Positions 47,346 through 57,271 of a stretch of DNA of 64,000 bases are shown here, piece after piece. The DNA comes from Candidatus Aenigmatarchaeota archaeon. Its GTDB lineage: Archaea > Aenigmatarchaeota > Aenigmatarchaeia > JACPZZ01. The notes under the pieces are model-generated. The model did no database searches. It saw only the letters and a list, made by a program, of their open reading frames with translations, and was not told where the DNA came from. Where the stretch lies: positions 54,561 to 118,560 of the forward strand of contig JACQNZ010000006.1 of assembly GCA_016202815.1 (NCBI GenBank). The letters are read 5' to 3'. Position 1 is the first letter of the stretch. Every line of letters begins with the position of its first letter. Both the position numbers and the translations under genes were made by a program.

Positions 47346-47609
47346 TTATTTCTTCTTGTCGTATTTTCTTTTAAGGGTTGCAAGCGCGACAGTAGCTGTG
47401 AAAAGCAGTATGTTCGTCACGTAAATGAACGGGTCGGATTTCATGAATCCGTAGGCTATCCAGAAAAATCCGTTTAAAATCCCTATGATTATTGTCAGCC
47501 ATGCAAGGTCTTTGGTCCTTTTTGTCTTGTAAGCTGTCCAAACCTGGGGAAAAAATATCGTAGACGCGGTTATTGCGCCCAAAAGGCCGAAAACTGACGC
47601 TAAATCCAT
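47346..47609 (-). CDS. SemiSWEET/PQ-loop sugar transporter
   Basis: FGLLGAITASTIFFPQVWTAYKTKRTKDLAWLTIIIGILNGFFWIAYG. Confidence 0.85.
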   Translation of the reverse strand: MDLASVFGLLGAITASTIFFPQVWTAYKTKRTKDLAWLTIIIGILNGFFWIAYGFMKSDPFIYVTNILLFTATVALATLKRKYDKKK

Positions 47610-48322
47610 TATCTCGCGCCTTCCGCCTCTCTTTCTATCCTTTCACGTTCGCGCATTGCATTGGAATTTTGCACGTCCTTGTTGTAACAGGCCAATATCT
47701 CCGCAGCCATTGCATCCACGATATTTTTCTTGTTGTTGAATGATTTTTGGAAGGCCGCCTGGGCTATTAGTCGCAGAGCCCAGTCTATACGTCTCTGCGG
47801 CGACGTTACAACGGCTTTGCGCACCATTATGCCCCCCATTTGGTAGGCTGTTATTTCCTCGAGCAAAGCGACATTTTCAATTGCGGTAACTAAAATCTGG
47901 ACCGGGTTTTGTTTTGTCTGCTGTTCGATTTTCGCCAAAACCTGCCTTGTCAAGCGCATGGTGCGTTCGCTTTTTCCGCCCGCCGCACCTGAAGAAAGCA
48001 CATGCTTCTTGCTTTTGTGGCCCGGTATCATCATCTTGTTCATTAGCCGTTCAACAATACTCATGTCAAGTTTGTGGAATTGCTTCCCGGCGTGCCGGCC
48101 ATAATTTCTTGGTATCAAAACAGGCTCCAAGTTCATGTAAACTGCAAGACCGCGGTCCTTGACCTCCACGCTGGAGGTGTCCCATTTTCCAAATAAAAGG
48201 AATTTCGGCACATACTTCTGCTTTTTCTTTGGTTTGACCTCTTTTTCCTTTTCGTCGGATAGAGGGATGTCTACGGTTTCCGAAACACTCGCCGCCGGAC
48301 TTTCAATTAATTTCTCTTCCAT
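47609..48322 (-). CDS. rps7: 30S ribosomal protein S7
   Basis: VERLMNKMMIPGHKSKKHVLSS...ALRLIAQAAFQKSFNNKKNIVDAMAAEIL. Confidence 0.95.
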   Translation of the reverse strand: MEEKLIESPAASVSETVDIPLSDEKEKEVKPKKKQKYVPKFLLFGKWDTSSVEVKDRGLAVYMNLEPVLIPRNYGRHAGKQFHKLDMSIVERLMNKMMIPGHKSKKHVLSSGAAGGKSERTMRLTRQVLAKIEQQTKQNPVQILVTAIENVALLEEITAYQMGGIMVRKAVVTSPQRRIDWALRLIAQAAFQKSFNNKKNIVDAMAAEILACYNKDVQNSNAMRERERIEREAEGAR

Positions 48323-48341
48323 TCAATCACTCGAAGTGACT

Positions 48342-48404
48342 GAAACAGATGCGTTGTAGCTAGACGCATACTATGTATGCGTCAGTTTCCGATGCATCTG
48401 TTTC
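48342..48404. other. nested double hairpin in S12-S7 spacer
   Basis: Outer GAAACAGATGC/GCATCTGTTTC (48342-48352/48394-48404); inner GACGCATACtatGTATGCGTC (48363-48383). Confidence 0.9.
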
Positions 48405-48410
48405 TAATTA

Positions 48411-48830
48411 TCAACGTGTCGGCTTCTGTTTCTTGCCGGACACGAGTTCTTTTAACGCTACGCCGTTAACTTTGACGACCGTGAATTTGATGCCCCATTG
48501 TTTTCCAATAGGCCCTCCCTGTGATCCGCCAACCCCTTCTATGATAACCTCGTCGTGCTCATTCACTTTATCGATCGCGCCGGTTCCAGGCACCCATGCC
48601 GTTACGCCAACGCCGTTCTTGACAATCTGAACACGCACGGCTTTTATCAGCCCCGAAGAAGGCTGTTTTTGCTCGACTACACGCTTCTCCAGCACTATCC
48701 CACGGGCCTGCGGTGAACCTTCAAGCGGGTCCTTTTTCCAGAATTGGAGCTTCCTAGCTCTATATCTGATGTCTTTCCACCTGAGTCTTTGCTTGTTTTT
48801 CTTTATTTTCCTCGCTGAAAATTCTCCCAT
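48411..48830 (-). CDS. rps12: 30S ribosomal protein S12
   Basis: [53 protein letters not shown]. Confidence 0.95.
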   Translation of the reverse strand: MGEFSARKIKKNKQRLRWKDIRYRARKLQFWKKDPLEGSPQARGIVLEKRVVEQKQPSSGLIKAVRVQIVKNGVGVTAWVPGTGAIDKVNEHDEVIIEGVGGSQGGPIGKQWGIKFTVVKVNGVALKELVSGKKQKPTR

Positions 48831-48894
48831 ATATGTCAGCCTTAAACCATTTGATAATGCAGCATTTAAATATGTTCTTTTTTGGTAAGATTTT

Positions 48895-49320
48895 TTACTG
48901 CTGCAGCCTGATCTCGTCTATGTTGTGATACCGGTTCAATATGGCCTTTATCCTGTTTATGTTTGTTCCGCCTTTGCCTATGAGCAGGCCGCGTTTTCCG
49001 GAATCAACGCTTATCGTCAAAACACTTCTGCCTTTGACGTCTTCGAGCTTTACAGATTTCGCCTGCGGCGCAAGGTTGGAAACGAATTTTTCCAGGTTAT
49101 CGGACCATTCAAATATCCTGATTTTCTTATTCAGTTTCCTTTCCAGCTCGCCTATTGTCAGCCCTTTCCTGCCTATGGCCTTGCCGGCCTTCCCTTCCTC
49201 AACTATGAATATCACGTTAGCCGGCTCGATAATGCAATCCTTTGCATGCACTTTCGTGTATTTTTCAAAGAAATTTATGATTTTTATCGAATCGGTGTCC
49301 AGCTTCATCATTGTTAACAT
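48895..49320 (-). CDS. nusA: NusA-family KH-domain transcription factor
   Basis: [37 protein letters not shown]...[20 protein letters not shown]; conserved location. Confidence 0.9.
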   Translation of the reverse strand: MLTMMKLDTDSIKIINFFEKYTKVHAKDCIIEPANVIFIVEEGKAGKAIGRKGLTIGELERKLNKKIRIFEWSDNLEKFVSNLAPQAKSVKLEDVKGRSVLTISVDSGKRGLLIGKGGTNINRIKAILNRYHNIDEIRLQQ

Positions 49321-49329
49321 CCTTGACCA

Positions 49330-49599
49330 TCAAAAAGCAAGAACCGAAACCGCAAAAGGTTTACCGCACATTGTGCCCAGCTCAACGGAATTTCCGTCAA
49401 ATTGTTCAACACCAGCCTTATTGGCTACGGCAACAGTTTTTAATTTCTCACGCAACACAACCGGGCAATTCGCGGCGTAAACAAGTGTTTTGGCCTTGCC
49501 GGCACCAACGGCCCTGAAAGATTCCTCGGCCCCGATAATTACCTTATTCTTTTCCAGGGCGTTTTTGAGCTCTTTTCTTATTTCCCTCATTGAAATCAC
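49330..49599 (-). CDS. rpl30e: 50S ribosomal protein L30e
   Basis: REIRKELKNALEKNKVIIGAEESFRAVGAGKAKTLVYAANCPV. Confidence 0.9.
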   Translation of the reverse strand: MISMREIRKELKNALEKNKVIIGAEESFRAVGAGKAKTLVYAANCPVVLREKLKTVAVANKAGVEQFDGNSVELGTMCGKPFAVSVLAF

Positions 49600-50747
49600 T
49601 TGCTTTCCTTGGATTTGGAATTTTCTTCCTTTTCGTTTTCGTCCGCCTTCATCGTAAGGTCAAACATACCAGTGCCGATAGGGACCAGTTTGCCGACCAT
49701 CACGTTTTCTATAGCGCCGTTGAACCTGTCCTTTCTTCCACGTATCGACGCCGCTGTAAGATGCTTTATGGTTTCCTCGAATGCGGCCCGTGCCAAAACA
49801 GAACCTTTTGAGCCCGCGACACCGTAACGGCCTATCGCTTGTATTTTTCCCGTAGCTGTCATAGCATCGGCAACGAGCATTATGTGACGGATGTCGACTT
49901 CCAGACCCTGCTCCTCCAGCGTTTTCGAAGCTTCCTTGATTATCACGAATCGCGCAGCCTCTATTCCCAGGGTTTTCGCAACTTCATGTATGTCGTTCGT
50001 TTCTGTCCGAGCCCCGTCCACGCCCTCCACGGCCATCACTTTTTTCACGTTTGAACCGAGCGTGTTTAAAACCCATTCGTCGCCCTCTCTCTTCACGACC
50101 ACCTGTTGTATTCCTTTTATGCCGTAAAGGTGCATGTCCAATATTTTTGATTTCAATTTTTGCATTTCCCGTATGGACGTGTCCTCTTTTTTCGGGGACA
50201 CCAGGATTTTATCTTCGTGGGATTTTATGGTGACGTCTTTCGTATTTTTTTTCAGGTTGTCGATTATTTTTTCTTTGTCCAAATTGAAGAGTACAGCCTT
50301 TTTCAGGTCTATTTTAAGTTCAAGTTGCGAGTTCAACAGGTCTATCACGTCATCCGTGACCATTTCCCTTATCCTGACCTCTTTTATTCTTGCCGCTACC
50401 TCGCGCGCTTTTTCCTTTGTTTGGTATTGCTTATCAAGATAAATGACCATCATGGGTGTCGTCGGCGTGCGTCGCGCATCGAATATTTCCATCAATCGCG
50501 GCAGGCCGAGCGTCACGCGTATTCCCGCAGAGCCAGCGACGTGATAAGAACGCATCGTCATCTGCGTTGCAGGTTCGGATATGGATTGTGCAGATACTAT
50601 GCCGATGGCCTCGCCGGGCTCGTATACGTAAAGTTTATACGCGTTTTTCAGGTTTTCCAGGATTTTTTCCCTTTTGTGCTGCGGTATCTTTTTCTCCTCG
50701 AATATTTTTTCAGCTTTTTCCAATATGGATTTTGGCAGATCAATCAT
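49596..50747 (-). CDS. rpoA2: RNA polymerase subunit A''
   Basis: EPGEAIGIVSAQSISEPATQMTMRSYHVAG. Confidence 0.95.
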   Translation of the reverse strand: MIDLPKSILEKAEKIFEEKKIPQHKREKILENLKNAYKLYVYEPGEAIGIVSAQSISEPATQMTMRSYHVAGSAGIRVTLGLPRLMEIFDARRTPTTPMMVIYLDKQYQTKEKAREVAARIKEVRIREMVTDDVIDLLNSQLELKIDLKKAVLFNLDKEKIIDNLKKNTKDVTIKSHEDKILVSPKKEDTSIREMQKLKSKILDMHLYGIKGIQQVVVKREGDEWVLNTLGSNVKKVMAVEGVDGARTETNDIHEVAKTLGIEAARFVIIKEASKTLEEQGLEVDIRHIMLVADAMTATGKIQAIGRYGVAGSKGSVLARAAFEETIKHLTAASIRGRKDRFNGAIENVMVGKLVPIGTGMFDLTMKADENEKEENSKSKESK

Positions 50748-53262
50748 CTTTTGCAGCCTCCAGGTTTACGAATGCGTCAACGTCGAATTTACCCCAGTTC
50801 GACTTCGCGGGGTCTATACCGTCTTCGCCAGGCAAAAATTGTACAACGGAATTCGTCAGGTCACGCACTGTCATGTCATACTTGACCTTCAGATCCTGCA
50901 GAGCGTTGACCAAGCGTCGTTCCATGTAACCGCTGTGCCTCGTTCTTAGTGATTTATCCATGAGCCCTTCTCGGCCGTTGAGCGAGTCCCAGAAAAATTC
51001 AAAGGGCGTCAACCCTGCCTTGAAGCTTGTGCCTACGAAACCGTGCGATATGGGGGACAAGTCGCCTTTTCTGAAATGCGGCAGCGTCCTGTTTAAATAG
51101 CCACGGTGTATTCTTTGCCCGAGAACAGTCTCCTGCCCGATGCACGCTGCCGTTTGCGTTACGTTGACCAATGAGCCTCTTGCACCTGTGCGAGCCATGT
51201 ATATCGTGTCATTTTCCGGCACGTGCGCACTCACAACCTCACCGCATTCATTGACAGCTTTAGCCAGCCTTTGCATTATATAAACTTCAAGCGACGCATT
51301 CAACGACCGGTCGGGCAGGCCTTCGAGTTTTCCTTTGTTGAACTGGTCTATCAGGTCTGCGACATCCTCTTCCGCTTTCTTGATCGCTTTGCTCACAAGT
51401 TTTTTTGCTTCTTCGGAAAGGTCGTTATCGGATATGCCCACTGTGAACCCTCTTGTATCGAGCATCGCACTGCCAAGCCTTGAAACTTTGTTTATGAAAT
51501 CACTGACTTCCTGCGGTGTGCCCATCTTTTCTATCTTGTCTATTATCGCCCCCTCCTCAGAGCCCACGGCGCTCTTGTCTATCACGCCTTTTATCAGTTT
51601 GCCGTTCTTGATTACAACATTCGAATCCTCATCATTCTTGTTTCCCTTGTGCCACGTGGACTGGAATTCAATGTTCAGGTTTTGCGGCAGCAAAGAACTG
51701 AATATTTCCTTCCCCGATACTTTTTCCTTGTCCGGCAACTGTGCATCGATGCCTGCGTACGCCAGTATCTGGGCCGCTTCCTCTTTTGTGAACACGGAAT
51801 CCTTTTTCGTAAGTATGAACAGGCCAGATATGTGGTCATTCTTGGGCGCAATTATAGGCCCGCCGAATCTGGGAGAGCGAATCTGGTTTTGTACTTCCAT
51901 CAGCAGCAACGCCTCAGCCTGCGCTTCCTCTGTCTGGGGAACATGCAGGTTCATTTCGTCGCCATCAAAGTCCGCGTTGTAAGGTGGCGAAACGCACAGG
52001 TTAAGCCTGAAAGTCCGGTAAGGCATAACCCTCACCCGGTGCGCCATTATCGACATCCTGTGCAACGATGGTTGGCGGTTGAACAAAACTATGTCGCCGT
52101 TTTGCAGATGACGTTCCACTATCCAGCCGTTTGTGATCTCTTCAGCGATTTCGTTTTTGCTTTCTTCGGTTATTTTCTTCTTCCTTCCGTCCGCCCGTGT
52201 GGCATAATTTGCGCCGGGCCAGACGTTCGGCCCGTTTTTCACGACCTCTTTAATCATGGCAATATTGAAATCAGTAACGCGTATCGGAAGCGTAAGCTCC
52301 TTTGCTATTATTTCCGGCACCCCGACCTCGTCTATGTCTATGTTATTGTCGGGCGAGATCACGGTCCGCGCGCAGAAGTTCACACGTTTTCCTGCAAGAT
52401 TGCTCCTGAACCTTCCTTCCTTTGTCTTCAGCCTTTGCACCAATGTTTTCAGGCCACGTCCCGACCTGTGGCGAGCATGCGGAACGCCGGTCAGTTCATT
52501 GTCGAAAAATGTTGAAACGTGATATTGAAGGAGTTCCCACAAGTCTTCAATGATAAAATCTGGCGCGCCTATGTCTATGTTTTCCTTCAGGCGCTGGTTA
52601 ATGCGCACTATGTCAACAAGCTTATGCGTTAGATCATCTTCCGAACGCTCACCAGTTTCAAGCGTTATGCTCGGCCTCACAGTCACGGGCGGTACAGGCA
52701 ATATGGTTATGATAAGCCACTCGGGCCTTATCCTGACACGAATCAGTTCAAGATCCTCGTCGGGGGTCTTTTCGAACCTCTCCCTTATAGTCATCGGGTT
52801 CAGCGGCGTCTTGTCCTCCCAAAACGAATAAGGCTTCTCGAATTTTATTTCGCCCTGCTCTTCGCCGCACGCAGTGCATTTTTTGCCCGCAGTTTTTATC
52901 AAATCCTTAAGCGAAGTCTTCTCGCGGCTGCCCGTGAGCAGTTTACCGCACTTCCTGCATATGACTTTCAGCAGCCTGTAAACGAATTTGGAATACAAAA
53001 CATGAACAATGGGACGGGCCAGTTCAAGGTAGCCGAAATGCCCGCCGCAATCCCCGACAGAACCGCCGCATGTCCTGCACCTTAAACCGGGATCGATTAC
53101 GCCCATGCGCGGATCCATCACGCCACCGTCTATTGGATAGCCGTCCGGGTCATAAAGCTCGGCACGCGCTATTCGCACCGTTGCCATTTTCAATATTACC
53201 TTCGGCGACAACACGCCGAATTCAATGCTTTGGACTTCTTTCATGTCTGCCATATCAATCAA
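50740..53262 (-). CDS. rpoA1: RNA polymerase subunit A'
   Basis: CRTCGGSVGDCGGHFGYLELARP; NRQPSLHRMSIMAHRVRV...YNADFDGDEMNLHVPQ. Confidence 0.97.
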   Translation of the reverse strand: MIDMADMKEVQSIEFGVLSPKVILKMATVRIARAELYDPDGYPIDGGVMDPRMGVIDPGLRCRTCGGSVGDCGGHFGYLELARPIVHVLYSKFVYRLLKVICRKCGKLLTGSREKTSLKDLIKTAGKKCTACGEEQGEIKFEKPYSFWEDKTPLNPMTIRERFEKTPDEDLELIRVRIRPEWLIITILPVPPVTVRPSITLETGERSEDDLTHKLVDIVRINQRLKENIDIGAPDFIIEDLWELLQYHVSTFFDNELTGVPHARHRSGRGLKTLVQRLKTKEGRFRSNLAGKRVNFCARTVISPDNNIDIDEVGVPEIIAKELTLPIRVTDFNIAMIKEVVKNGPNVWPGANYATRADGRKKKITEESKNEIAEEITNGWIVERHLQNGDIVLFNRQPSLHRMSIMAHRVRVMPYRTFRLNLCVSPPYNADFDGDEMNLHVPQTEEAQAEALLLMEVQNQIRSPRFGGPIIAPKNDHISGLFILTKKDSVFTKEEAAQILAYAGIDAQLPDKEKVSGKEIFSSLLPQNLNIEFQSTWHKGNKNDEDSNVVIKNGKLIKGVIDKSAVGSEEGAIIDKIEKMGTPQEVSDFINKVSRLGSAMLDTRGFTVGISDNDLSEEAKKLVSKAIKKAEEDVADLIDQFNKGKLEGLPDRSLNASLEVYIMQRLAKAVNECGEVVSAHVPENDTIYMARTGARGSLVNVTQTAACIGQETVLGQRIHRGYLNRTLPHFRKGDLSPISHGFVGTSFKAGLTPFEFFWDSLNGREGLMDKSLRTRHSGYMERRLVNALQDLKVKYDMTVRDLTNSVVQFLPGEDGIDPAKSNWGKFDVDAFVNLEAAKDD

Positions 53263-55088
53263 CCCGGATTCCTATGTTCCCCGACTTCGACTCTCGGATA
53301 AATCAGCAACGATTTCAACTCTTCCAGCATCAGCTTGAAAGCGTAAGACATTTCCACCCAGCTGATTTTCGATTCGCTGCACAAAGAACAGACAAGCTTA
53401 TTCTTGGTCCTGTCATTCATTGCGATGAAACCGCAATTCTCACACACCGCAACCATGTATTTGTCCGAATCAAACCTTTCCTTCAGAACCATGGCAGCCC
53501 CGTGCGCGATTATGCAATCCTTTTCCATTTCACCGAGACGCAAACCGCCTTCTTTTGCGCGGCCTTCTGTCGGCTGTTTTGTGAGCAACGCCACAGGCCC
53601 CCTGGACCTCGCGTGTATCTTGTTCGCGACCATGTGATCGAGTTTCTGATAATAGGCAACGCCCGTGTATATCAGGACTTCATATTGCCTGCCAGTCTTC
53701 CCGTCGTACAACGTTTCCTTACCATCTTCCCTGAAGCCCAGCTTGCCCAGCGTTTCCCTGATATAATTTTCGTCCACGCCTGTGAAACCGGTCGCATCAA
53801 AATATTCGCCTGATATGGACGAAGTCTTGCCTGTTATCATTTCCAGCAGCTGGCCCATCGTCATCCTTGACGGTATCGAATGCGTGTTGAAAAGTATGTC
53901 GGGTATTATCCCGGATTCTGTGAACGGCATATCCTCAGGGTTAACGAGCAGGCCAACAACGCCTTTCTGCCCGTGCCTTGACGAGACCTTGTCGCCGATT
54001 TCAATTATCCTTTCATCCCGGACCGAAACTTTAATTAATCGGTTGCCGTCAGCCGACTCGGAAATGACTATCTTGTCAACTATCCCCTTTTCCCCGTGCC
54101 TCACAGTAACAGAAGATTCCCGCCTGTTTTCTATCCCTGTCATGAATTCTTCCACAGTTCCCAAAAACCTGAGCGGTGATATCTTCCCTATCAGCACATC
54201 GCCGGATGTGACAACGTTTTCAAGATTTATTATGCCGTCTTCTCCCAGGCGCTTGTAGTCCTCTTCGGATTTGTAGCCGCGCACGGTCGGGTCCGGTATT
54301 CTTATCTCGTCTTCCTGGCCTCCCCAATATTTCTTTTCATCCGTTTCGTAAATCCTGAAATAAGCGGATCTTAACATGCCTCGGTCAACCGATCCTCTGT
54401 TGATGACTAACGCGTCCTCCATGTTGTATCCGCCGTAAGGCATGACTGCGATAACCAAATTTTGCCCTGCGGGATGCGTGGCCAATCCAACTATGTCAGA
54501 GCTTTCCGTGCGGACCAGCGGCACCTGCGGATAAATCATCAAATTAGCCTTCGTATCTGCGCGCATCAGGAAATTTGATGCGTACATGCCTATCGCCTGG
54601 CCTGTCATCTTTGCGCCGTAGTTTACACGGTCTCCTCTGTTGTGCTCGGCGAATGGGATCAACGAAGCTGAAATACCGAGTATTATGCTCGGGCTTATTT
54701 CAACGTGCGTGTGATCCTCATTTATGTCGTTCTCCGTAAGCGCAATGTAGGCATTTTCCTCCTCTTCCGCGTCGATGAACTCCAATAACCCTTTTGCCAC
54801 CAGGTCATTCCATTTCAGTTCGCCTGTCTCAAGTTTTTTCAGGTGCTCTTCAGTAAGTTTGGATTTTCCTTTTTCAACAACTATCAGCGGCCGTCTCAGT
54901 CTCCCGGAATCCGTGTTGATCCTGACTTCGTCAAATTCCTTGTAATAAACCACGTTCATCTTCGAGGGCAACAAACCAGCCCTTCTTTTTTTCCTGACAT
55001 CCTCTGCGAATTTCTCCCCTTTGGATGCAGTTCCCACGAATTTTCCGTTGAAGTATATGTCAGTCATAATATCAGACCGGGTTCTCAA
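53259..55088 (-). CDS. rpoB1: RNA polymerase subunit B'
   Basis: MPYGGYNMEDALVINRGSVDRGM; SSRHGQKGVVGLL; C-terminal zinc region CENCGF...CSLC. Confidence 0.97.
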   Translation of the reverse strand: MRTRSDIMTDIYFNGKFVGTASKGEKFAEDVRKKRRAGLLPSKMNVVYYKEFDEVRINTDSGRLRRPLIVVEKGKSKLTEEHLKKLETGELKWNDLVAKGLLEFIDAEEEENAYIALTENDINEDHTHVEISPSIILGISASLIPFAEHNRGDRVNYGAKMTGQAIGMYASNFLMRADTKANLMIYPQVPLVRTESSDIVGLATHPAGQNLVIAVMPYGGYNMEDALVINRGSVDRGMLRSAYFRIYETDEKKYWGGQEDEIRIPDPTVRGYKSEEDYKRLGEDGIINLENVVTSGDVLIGKISPLRFLGTVEEFMTGIENRRESSVTVRHGEKGIVDKIVISESADGNRLIKVSVRDERIIEIGDKVSSRHGQKGVVGLLVNPEDMPFTESGIIPDILFNTHSIPSRMTMGQLLEMITGKTSSISGEYFDATGFTGVDENYIRETLGKLGFREDGKETLYDGKTGRQYEVLIYTGVAYYQKLDHMVANKIHARSRGPVALLTKQPTEGRAKEGGLRLGEMEKDCIIAHGAAMVLKERFDSDKYMVAVCENCGFIAMNDRTKNKLVCSLCSESKISWVEMSYAFKLMLEELKSLLIYPRVEVGEHRNPG

Positions 55089-56544
55089 TATTCAGCGAAT
55101 CCAATAGCTCTTTGTTCTCTTTTTCGTTCATGCCCGAGGTCGCTTCTGCCATTATGGACAGGTATTTTCTCAATCCTATGGACGGCCCTTCGGGAGTTTC
55201 CGACGGACACAAACGGCCCCAGTGTGTTAAATGCAGCTCACGGGCTTCGAAATGCTCCTGTGTTGTTGTTAACGGTGACAATACGTTGCGTATGTGCGAC
55301 AATGTTCTTATGAAATTTCCCCTTTCCAGTCGTTGCGACACTCCTGTGCGGCCGCCGACCCAAGCGCCTGTTGCCAGCGACGACGCCAGTTGGTTCGTAA
55401 GCACGTTCGACTCAACTACAGACTGTACAGAGGGAACCTTACCCCTCTTCGCAAGCTTTTGGTAATTGTAACAGATCCTTGTTATCAATCCCCATCTCCC
55501 AAGGAGAATGGACCTGAACAAGAGTTCCAGCAAATCCCCGGACATCCTTAATCTTTTGTTTGCGTAATGGTCCAGGTCATCCTCGGTAACATTACCTAAC
55601 CTCAGGTCAATGAGTTTCTTTGCAACTTTCGAAAGGTATTTCGCTTTTTCCAGCCTGTTTTCAGGCTTCTGTCCGATGTGCGGCAACAGGTAACGGTCAA
55701 TGACCTGTTCGGCCCGGGATTTCCTGTATTCAGGCGCGACTTTCAAGTGCTTTCCTATCCCGTCCAGCGCATCCTCGACTTTTTTCACGTCGCTTTCATA
55801 GATGTTCGGATAAAATTCTTCCGCTATCTGCGCGTCGCTTGATACCGATGCTATAATATCCTTGTCCGTTTCCAATCCAAGGGCTTTGAGCAAAATTATC
55901 ACCGGTATTTTGTGCACGTTCGCAAAAGATGCTGTGATAACGCCGTCCTGTTTCATCTCAACTATGTGGCGTTGGACAAACCCGTCTTTTTCGGAATTTA
56001 TTCTCGCTACGCCGGCAACCGTGCCTTCCTTCTTTTCCAGTATGATCCTGTTCGGGGATATCTCTTCGACCAAAACCAACGCCCGTTCAGTCCCGTTGAC
56101 TATGAAATACGCGCCCGGATCCTGGGGGTCTTCACCCACTTCGACCAGTTCCTGTTCGGATAAGCTTTGTGCAGAGCACAGCTCCGATTTCACCATTACA
56201 GGCAAATCCCCTATGTGGACCATTACAGGCCTTTCCTCTATGTCATTGATCACCTGGGTCATTTCGACGTACAGCGGAGCCGCATAAGTAAGATTTCTCA
56301 GTCTCGCTTCCATGGGAAAGACTGTCCTGATGGCACCGTCGGCTTCCTTCACAGAAGGCTTGCCAAGTTTTATTTTTCCCAATTTTATTTTCAGGTTCAA
56401 CTCCGGAACTTCGGGCTTTATCTCGCCTATTTGCGTTATTATTTTTTGCAGCCTGAAATTAACAAAATCGTTGAATGATTCCAGCTGGTATTTTACAAAC
56501 CCCCGCTCCTTGGCAAACGACGCCATCAAAAGTTTCGAATTCAT
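55072..56544 (-). CDS. rpoB2: RNA polymerase subunit B''
   Basis: YFIVNGTERALVLVEEISPNRIILE; SQRLERGNFIRTLSHIRNVLSPL; ARELHLTHWGRLCPSETPEGPSIGL. Confidence 0.97.
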   Translation of the reverse strand: MNSKLLMASFAKERGFVKYQLESFNDFVNFRLQKIITQIGEIKPEVPELNLKIKLGKIKLGKPSVKEADGAIRTVFPMEARLRNLTYAAPLYVEMTQVINDIEERPVMVHIGDLPVMVKSELCSAQSLSEQELVEVGEDPQDPGAYFIVNGTERALVLVEEISPNRIILEKKEGTVAGVARINSEKDGFVQRHIVEMKQDGVITASFANVHKIPVIILLKALGLETDKDIIASVSSDAQIAEEFYPNIYESDVKKVEDALDGIGKHLKVAPEYRKSRAEQVIDRYLLPHIGQKPENRLEKAKYLSKVAKKLIDLRLGNVTEDDLDHYANKRLRMSGDLLELLFRSILLGRWGLITRICYNYQKLAKRGKVPSVQSVVESNVLTNQLASSLATGAWVGGRTGVSQRLERGNFIRTLSHIRNVLSPLTTTQEHFEARELHLTHWGRLCPSETPEGPSIGLRKYLSIMAEATSGMNEKENKELLDSLNIENPV

Positions 56545-56550
56545 AAAAAA

Positions 56551-56793
56551 TTACTCCTTGACAACCAGCCTGTAATAATGCGTCACGCCCGCCGTGTGCG
56601 AACTGCGTGTTATTTTTAACACATCACCGACGTTCGCACCTATTTCCTTGACAACTACATCGTCTTCAGCGATTCTGGGAAGCTGGTTTATGGAAATCTT
56701 GTAGGTGTCCAGCAGGTGCTTTATCTCGTCGGGCGTCAATATCTCATGCTTCGGCACTATGACATGATCTGTGATTTTAATTTCTTCCTTCAT
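56551..56793 (-). CDS. rpoH: RNA polymerase subunit H
   Basis: MKEEIKITDHVIVPKHEILTPDEIKHLLDTYKISINQLPRI. Confidence 0.95.
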   Translation of the reverse strand: MKEEIKITDHVIVPKHEILTPDEIKHLLDTYKISINQLPRIAEDDVVVKEIGANVGDVLKITRSSHTAGVTHYYRLVVKE

Positions 56794-56812
56794 CGGAATT
56801 TCTCTCCTATTA

Positions 56813-56971
56813 TGGGCCCGGCGGGATTTGAACCCACGACTCTCGGGTTTCTTTACGTAAATTTGATCATAAACCATCCAAAGTTTGGACGGTCTCAGCT
56901 CTTTTAAGCTAATAGTGGACAAGCCAGCTCGCTTAAAAGCCCGATACTCTACCAGGCTGAGTTACGGGCCC
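56813..56971 (-). tRNA. tRNA-Lys (TTT) with about 80-nt intron in the anticodon loop
   Basis: GGGCCCGTAACTCAGCCTGGTAGAGTATCGGGCTTTTAA-[intron]-CCCGAGAGTCGTGGGTTCAAATCCCGCCGGGCCCA. Confidence 0.9.
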
Positions 56972-57001
56972 GTGCAAATGATTTGTTTGATCGGATGATC
57001 T

Positions 57002-57132
57002 TGGCGCCTGGGCCGGGATTTGAACCCGGGTTACGGGAGCTCTGTAATTGTCTGAACTTAATTTTTGATCAAACTTTTTATGAAAAAGTTTGTTTGACAG
57101 TCCCGCGTGGTAGACCGCTACACTACCCAGGC
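57002..57132 (-). tRNA. tRNA-Asp (GTC) with intron containing a perfect hairpin
   Basis: GCCTGGGTAGTGTAGCGGTCTACCACGCGGGACTGTCA-[intron with CAAACTTTTTcatAAAAAGTTTG]-CTCCCGTAACCCGGGTTCAAATCCCGGCCCAGGCGCCA. Confidence 0.9.
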
Positions 57133-57145
57133 ATGCTTGTGAAAA

Positions 57146-57180
57146 TAAACTTTTTGCTAGCTTTGATTCCAAAAAGTTTA
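57146..57180. other. intergenic hairpin between tRNA-Asp and 5S rRNA
   Basis: TAAACTTTTTG (57146-57156) / CAAAAAGTTTA (57170-57180). Confidence 0.85.
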
Positions 57181-57271
57181 CACTAAAACGTTTATCAAGA
57201 AAAATTACGCCCAAATCAGAGTTATTGATCAATACTTTACCACCGAGTTTGTCGAACCTTTTTTTTTAAAA

